DNA of 8,650 nucleotides from Polaromonas sp. (lineage in GTDB: Bacteria > Pseudomonadota > Gammaproteobacteria > Burkholderiales > Burkholderiaceae_C), in contig JAJAYS010000351.1 in the NCBI GenBank assembly GCA_026786065.1, positions 1-8,650 of the forward strand, read 5' to 3'. This document shows, in pieces, positions 4,861 to 8,650 of the stretch (the first letter of the stretch is position 1; every line of letters begins with the position of its first letter). The position numbers and the translations under genes are program-made. The notes beneath the pieces are model-generated. The model worked only from the letters and a program-made list of their open reading frames with translations. It was not told the DNA's origin and did not search any database.

Positions 4861-6452
4861 CCGATGTGCCTTCACATGCGCCGCATCCGGCGTGGGCTGC
4901 GTCTTCGGCGGCGTCAGCCCACGCCCGTCTGGCCGTGCCCAGACTGCAGCTCACCGGCATCACCAAAGCCTATCCCGGCGTCGTCGCCAACTGCGACATC
5001 GCGCTGTGCGTCGCCCCCGGCGAAATCCACGCGGTGCTTGGCGAAAACGGCGCTGGCAAATCGACGTTAATGAAGATCATCTACGGCGCGGTCGGGCTGG
5101 ATGCCGGCCGCATCGCCATCGATGGCCGGGAGGTCACGGTTGGCAGCCCTCAGCAGGCGAGGGCGCTCGGCATCGCGATGGTGTTCCAGCACTTCAGCCT
5201 GTTCGACACGCTGAGCGTGGCCGAAAACGTCTGGCTGGGGCTGGACAAAAGCCTGAGCCTGGCCAACGTGGCCGACCAGATCAGCCAGACCGCGCAGAGC
5301 TACGGCCTGGCGCTGGAGCCGTCGCGGCCGGTTCACAGCTTAAGCGTCGGTGAGCGCCAGCGGGTCGAGATCGTCCGGGCGTTGCTGACGAATCCGAAGC
5401 TGCTGATCCTCGACGAGCCGACCTCGGTGCTGACGCCGCAGGCGGTCGAGCAGCTGTTTGTGACGCTGCGGGCGCTGGCTTCAAGCGGCTGCAGCATCCT
5501 CTATATCAGCCACAAGCTCCATGAGATTCGCGCCTTGTGCAGCGCCTGCACCGTGCTGCGCGGCGGCCGGGTGACCGGCATTTGCGACCCCCGCCAGGAG
5601 TCCAACGCCTCGCTGAGCCGACTGATGATCGGCGCCGAGCCGCCCGCGCTGGTCCGGCGTGCGCCGCAGCCGGGGGCGGCGCTGCTGGAAGTCCGGCATC
5701 TGAGCCTGGCCGGCGAGCCGCCCTTCGGTGTCGATCTGAGTGACATTGGGCTCACGGTGCGCGCTGGCGAGATCGTCGGCATCGCCGGGGTTTCTGGCAA
5801 TGGGCAGAAAGAACTGCTGGCTGCGCTGTCGGGTGAAGACGTGCGTGCCGGGCCGGCAACCATCCGGGTGGCCGGGCGCGATGCCGGACGCTTCAAGCCT
5901 GCGGTGCGTCGGGCGCTGGGTCTGCATGTGGTGCCCGAAGAGCGGCTCGGACGCGGCGCAGTGCCTTCGCTCAGCCTGGCGCGCAACCTGCTGCTGACGC
6001 GCCTTGAGGCGGTCGGCGTTGGCGGCTGGATCAAGCCTGGCGCGCTGCGGGCGCAGGCGGGCCGGATCATCGCGCGCTTCGGTGTCAAGGCGGCCGGCCC
6101 GCATGCGGCGGCCCGCTCCCTGTCGGGCGGCAACCTGCAGAAATTCATCATGGGCCGGGAGATCGACGCCGCACCCCGGCTGCTGATCGTGGCGCAGCCA
6201 ACCTGGGGTGTCGATGTTGGCGCGGCAAGCCAGATTCGCGGCGAGCTGCTGAGCCTTTCGGCCGCCGGTTGCGCGGTGCTGGTGGTAAGTGAAGAGATCG
6301 ATGAGCTGTTTGAAATTTGCGACCGGCTGCATGTGCTGGCACGCGGCCGGCTGTCGCCGTCACTGCCACGCGCTGAGGCGACGGTCGAGCTGGTGGGGCA
6401 GTGGATGAGCGGACTGTGGGCCTCTGACGGGAGCAACCATGCTCAAACTTGA
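4857..6452 (+). CDS. ABC transporter ATPase with two nucleotide-binding domains (BMP/Nup type purine or nucleoside importer)
   Basis: This 531-aa cytoplasmic ATPase powers the importer. Domain 1 (about 30-255) has Walker A GENGAGKST (62-70), Q-loop Gln111, signature LSVGE (162-166), Walker B LLILDEPT (182-189) and His219. Domain 2 (about 276-520) has a degenerate Walker A GVSGNGQKE (311-319), signature LSGGN (422-426), and AQPT instead of DEPT after the Walker B strand. An intact first site and a degenerate second site are normal for the sugar/nucleoside (RbsA, NupO-like) ATPases. The start at 4857 is the only ATG/GTG/TTG after the in-frame stop at 4809. Homologues often begin near VPRLQLTGITKAYP, so the GTG at 4935 is an alternative, though no better ribosome-binding site precedes it. 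The end overlaps the next permease by 14 nt. The exact substrate cannot be read from the protein. Confidence 0.93.
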   Translation: MTDVPSHAPHPAWAASSAASAHARLAVPRLQLTGITKAYPGVVANCDIALCVAPGEIHAVLGENGAGKSTLMKIIYGAVGLDAGRIAIDGREVTVGSPQQARALGIAMVFQHFSLFDTLSVAENVWLGLDKSLSLANVADQISQTAQSYGLALEPSRPVHSLSVGERQRVEIVRALLTNPKLLILDEPTSVLTPQAVEQLFVTLRALASSGCSILYISHKLHEIRALCSACTVLRGGRVTGICDPRQESNASLSRLMIGAEPPALVRRAPQPGAALLEVRHLSLAGEPPFGVDLSDIGLTVRAGEIVGIAGVSGNGQKELLAALSGEDVRAGPATIRVAGRDAGRFKPAVRRALGLHVVPEERLGRGAVPSLSLARNLLLTRLEAVGVGGWIKPGALRAQAGRIIARFGVKAAGPHAAARSLSGGNLQKFIMGREIDAAPRLLIVAQPTWGVDVGAASQIRGELLSLSAAGCAVLVVSEEIDELFEICDRLHVLARGRLSPSLPRAEATVELVGQWMSGLWASDGSNHAQT

Positions 6453-7545
6453 AGTCCGCCCCCAAGCCTCGGGCTTCTGGACTTTCGCATCGCCGCTGCT
6501 GGCGCTGCTCTTGACCGTGGCCATCGGTGTGCTGCTGTTCACGCTGCTCGGCAAAGACCCGGTGCGCGGGCTGCAGGTGTTTTTCTGGGAGCCGATCAAG
6601 TCGCCGTATGCGATCGGCGAGTTGCTGGTCAAGGCCACGCCGCTGCTGATCATCGCGCTCGGACTGGCGCTGTGCTTTCGCTCCAACGTCTGGAACATTG
6701 GGGCCGAAGGGCAGTTCGTCATGGGGGCGGTGAGCGCTGGCGGCGTGGCGCTGCTGGCCGACAAGACCACCGGGCAGTGGATAGTCCCGGCGATCTTGCT
6801 GGCCGGCGTGCTTGGCGGTATGGCCTGGTCCGGCCTCGTCGCCCTGTTGAAGGACCGCTTCAACGCCAATGAAATTCTGGTCAGCCTGATGCTGGTGTAT
6901 GTGGCCGACATGGTGCTGAGCTACCTGGTGTTCGGCCCGTGGAAAGACCCGGCCGGCTACAACTTTCCGCAGTCCCGGACCTTTGACGCGGTGACGCAGA
7001 TTCCGCGTCTGATGGCCGGTTCGCGGGTCCACATCGGCAGCCTGCTGGCGCTGATCGGTGTCGCGGTGCTGTGGTTGTTTTTGTTCCGCAGCCGGGCCGG
7101 TTTCGCGCAAGAGGTCGGCGGCTTGGCCCCGGCGGCTGCGCGTTACGCCGGGTTCTCGTCGCGCCGTGCGCTGTGGGTGGCGCTGCTCGCCTCCGGCGGT
7201 GCGGCGGGCCTGGCCGGGGCGCTCGAAGTCGCCGGGCCAATTGGCCAGCTCACGCCCTATGTGCCTGCGGGCTACGGTTTCGCCGCCATCATCGTGGCCT
7301 TCGTCGGCCGGCTGCATCCGGTTGGCATGGTGTTCTCGGCGCTGCTGATGAGCATGTTTTACATCGGCGGCGAGCTGGCGCAATCGCGGCTCGGCCTGCC
7401 CAAGTCGCTGACCGGCGTGTTCCAGGGTCTGCTGCTGTTCAACCTGCTGGCCTGCGACACACTGGTGAGCTGGCGGCTGCGGTTCTCAGGCCGCGCGGTG
7501 GCCGTCCATCCCGCAGTGGCCGTACCCGCCAGGGGTGCCTTCTGA
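6439..7545 (+). CDS. ABC transporter permease 1 (BMP/Nup type, RbsC-like family)
   Basis: This 368-aa inner-membrane permease belongs to the branched-chain amino acid/sugar type permease family. Hydrophobic segments are visible at about 17-38, 62-80, 94-107, 115-137, 146-165, 199-217, 244-264, 279-313 and 325-345. The motif NVWNIGAEGQF (83-93) and NANEILVSLMLVY (142-154) are typical of NupP/YufP-like permeases. GFAQEVGGLAPAAARYAGFSS (221-241) lies in the cytoplasmic loop that contacts the ATPase in this family. The start ATG has GGGAG (6429-6433) 5 nt upstream and lies within the end of the ATPase gene, so the two are translationally linked. The C-terminal tail after about 350 is Ala/Val/Pro-rich and not conserved-looking. 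It forms a heteromeric channel with the next gene product. Confidence 0.92.
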   Translation: MLKLEVRPQASGFWTFASPLLALLLTVAIGVLLFTLLGKDPVRGLQVFFWEPIKSPYAIGELLVKATPLLIIALGLALCFRSNVWNIGAEGQFVMGAVSAGGVALLADKTTGQWIVPAILLAGVLGGMAWSGLVALLKDRFNANEILVSLMLVYVADMVLSYLVFGPWKDPAGYNFPQSRTFDAVTQIPRLMAGSRVHIGSLLALIGVAVLWLFLFRSRAGFAQEVGGLAPAAARYAGFSSRRALWVALLASGGAAGLAGALEVAGPIGQLTPYVPAGYGFAAIIVAFVGRLHPVGMVFSALLMSMFYIGGELAQSRLGLPKSLTGVFQGLLLFNLLACDTLVSWRLRFSGRAVAVHPAVAVPARGAF

Positions 7546-8465
7546 TGGACGCGCTGGCGCTGCTGCTGGCTGCAACGCTGAGCGCCGGGACGGTGCTGGC
7601 GCTGGCCGCGCTGGGTTTGTTGATCAATGAAAAAGCCGGCATCGTCAACCTCGGTGCCGAAGGCCTGATGCTGTGCGCGGCGATTGCCGGGTTCGCCACC
7701 GTGGTGCATACCGGCAACGGCTGGCTCGGGCTGGCGGCGGGCATGGCGGCCGGTGCGCTGCTGGCGGCGCTGTTCGGGCTGCTGGTGATCTGGCTCGGCA
7801 CCAACCAGTACGCGACCGGGCTGGCCCTCAGCCTGTTCGGCGCCGGCCTGTCGGCGTTTGCCGGCATCGCCTACGTCAAGGAAAAGCTGCCCGAGCAGGC
7901 GCCGTTTTCGGTGCCGTTTCTGGCCGACATTCCGCTGCTGGGCGTGGCGCTGTTTCGCCAGCATCCGGTGGTGTACCTTGCGATGGCGACCACTGCCGGG
8001 CTCATCTGGTTTCTGGCGCGCAGCCGCGCCGGGCTGGTGCTGCGGGCGGTCGGCGAAAGCGCCGAGTCGGCGCATGCGCTGGGCTACCCGGTGCGGCGCA
8101 TCCGGCTGGCGGCGGTCATGGCCGGCGGCGCGCTGTGCGGGCTGGCCGGTGCCTATGTCTCAACGGTCTATACGCCGCTCTGGGTCGAAGGCATGATCGC
8201 CGGCAAGGGCTGGATCGCGCTGGCCCTGACGACCTTCGCCACCTGGCGTCCGGCACGCGTCTTGCTCGGTGCCTATCTGTTCGGCGGCGTGACCATGCTG
8301 CAGTTTCAGCTGCAGAGCATGGGCGTCGAGGTACCGACGCAGCTGTTGACCATGTTGCCCTACCTGGCGACCATCCTGGTGCTGGTGCTGATCTCGCGCA
8401 ATCCGGTCTGGATCCGGGTCAACATGCCGTCGTCGCTGGGCAAACCGTTTTTCCCTGGAAGCTGA
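7545..8465 (+). CDS. ABC transporter permease 2 (BMP/Nup type, RbsC-like family)
   Basis: This 306-aa inner-membrane permease is the partner of permease 1. GIVNLGAEGLML (32-43) is the counterpart of the NIGAEGQF motif. The loop RSRAGLVLRAVGESAESAHAL followed by GYPVRRIRLAAVMAGGALCG (159-199) is the conserved ATPase-contact region, and GKGWIALALTTFATWRP (220-236) is characteristic of the NupQ/YufQ side. Hydrophobic segments lie at about 5-27, 36-54, 60-83, 90-110, 142-157, 187-207, 222-250 and 268-284. The ATG shares its A with the preceding stop (TGATG), with AGGGG (7531-7535) upstream as ribosome-binding site. The same frame is open back to 7071, but that part overlaps permease 1 and has no family signature. 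The length fits the family, and the gene ends in TGA. Confidence 0.93.
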   Translation: MDALALLLAATLSAGTVLALAALGLLINEKAGIVNLGAEGLMLCAAIAGFATVVHTGNGWLGLAAGMAAGALLAALFGLLVIWLGTNQYATGLALSLFGAGLSAFAGIAYVKEKLPEQAPFSVPFLADIPLLGVALFRQHPVVYLAMATTAGLIWFLARSRAGLVLRAVGESAESAHALGYPVRRIRLAAVMAGGALCGLAGAYVSTVYTPLWVEGMIAGKGWIALALTTFATWRPARVLLGAYLFGGVTMLQFQLQSMGVEVPTQLLTMLPYLATILVLVLISRNPVWIRVNMPSSLGKPFFPGS

Positions 8466-8538
8466 TTTGTTCCGCCGCCATAATGGTTCTTCAGCCTGTC
8501 TGCAACAGCACTTTGTTCATCAACCAAAGCCAAACTCC
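8466..8538 (+). other. Spacer between permease 2 and the lipoprotein gene
   Basis: This is the only real gap in the transporter operon (73 nt). A weak stem CTTTGTT/AACCAAAG (8511-8529, one bulged base) can form. There is no T-run after it and no clear promoter, so read-through is likely. Such gaps often precede the more abundant binding-protein gene, but nothing here proves separate control. Confidence 0.3.
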
Positions 8539-8650
8539 ATGACTCTTCTGCACAAAAATAATGCGTTCAAGCTCGCCGCCCTGTCGGCCGTCACCGCCGC
8601 CGCGCTGATCGGCTGCGGCAAAAAAGACGCGCCGCCCCCCGCCGCGACCA
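8539..8650 (+). CDS. Lipoprotein, N-terminal part; probably the BMP-family substrate-binding protein of the ABC importer
   Basis: Only the first 37 codons are in the window; the gene runs past the right edge. The sequence begins MTLLHKNNAFKLAALS, then a hydrophobic stretch and the lipobox LIGC with Cys26, followed by GKKDAPPPAA. This is a signal-peptidase II lipoprotein signal: the mature protein would be anchored through Cys26 with a short charged, Pro/Ala-rich tether. The lipoprotein call rests on the sequence. The function as solute-binding protein is inferred from its place directly after the ATPase and two permeases, where BMP/NupN-type proteins normally sit. The ATG at 8539 has only a weak ribosome-binding site, but it is the only start giving a well-formed signal peptide. 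Confidence 0.75.
   Translation, partial: MTLLHKNNAFKLAALSAVTAAALIGCGKKDAPPPAAT

Noticed and set aside
6023..6260. Degenerate Walker motifs in the second ATPase domain as a sign of decay
   Set aside because: GNGQKE and AQPT in domain 2 are usual in this family of double-domain importer ATPases.
6148..7383. Open frame of 411 codons on the minus strand opposite the ATPase and permease 1
   Set aside because: Composition is Arg/Gln/His-rich, typical of an antisense shadow, and no family motif is visible.
7071..7544. Longer version of permease 2 starting at 7071
   Set aside because: This part overlaps permease 1 in another frame and is Arg/Ala-rich without membrane segments. The ATG at 7545 has a ribosome-binding site and a proper first membrane segment.

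Overview
The window is GC-rich chromosomal DNA that looks like a betaproteobacterium of the Burkholderiales, most likely Comamonadaceae (Polaromonas/Rhodoferax/Variovorax-like). I base this on the protein style and on several short intergenic repeats of a type I recall from that family. The genus is an inference; no search was run.

Layout. (1) Positions 1-304 hold no convincing gene. They contain hairpins, among them a likely rho-independent terminator for leftward transcripts, and one degenerate copy of a dispersed repeat. (2) Positions 305-4422, minus strand, are a two-gene operon for xanthine dehydrogenase: xdhA (2Fe-2S and FAD subunit), whose stop overlaps by 4 nt the start of xdhB (molybdopterin subunit). 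xdhA carries about 40 extra in-frame residues between its two cysteine pairs for the second iron-sulfur cluster, apparently made from an inserted palindromic repeat. (3) Positions 4423-4856 are the divergent control region. It holds a 21-nt palindrome, a second repeat copy, a foldable leader that could be a xanthine riboswitch, and a 12-codon leader ORF in front of each operon. (4) Positions 4857-8650, plus strand, encode an ABC importer of the BMP/Nup type: a double-domain ATPase, two different permeases (coding regions overlapping), then after 73 nt the start of a lipoprotein that is probably the substrate-binding protein. It runs off the right edge.

How it fits together. The divergent pairing suggests one catabolic unit: the ABC system imports a purine nucleoside or base, and XdhAB oxidises hypoxanthine and xanthine to urate. 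The substrate is inferred from family and neighbourhood, not read from the sequence. No xdhC maturation gene is seen within the 304 nt that follow xdhB.
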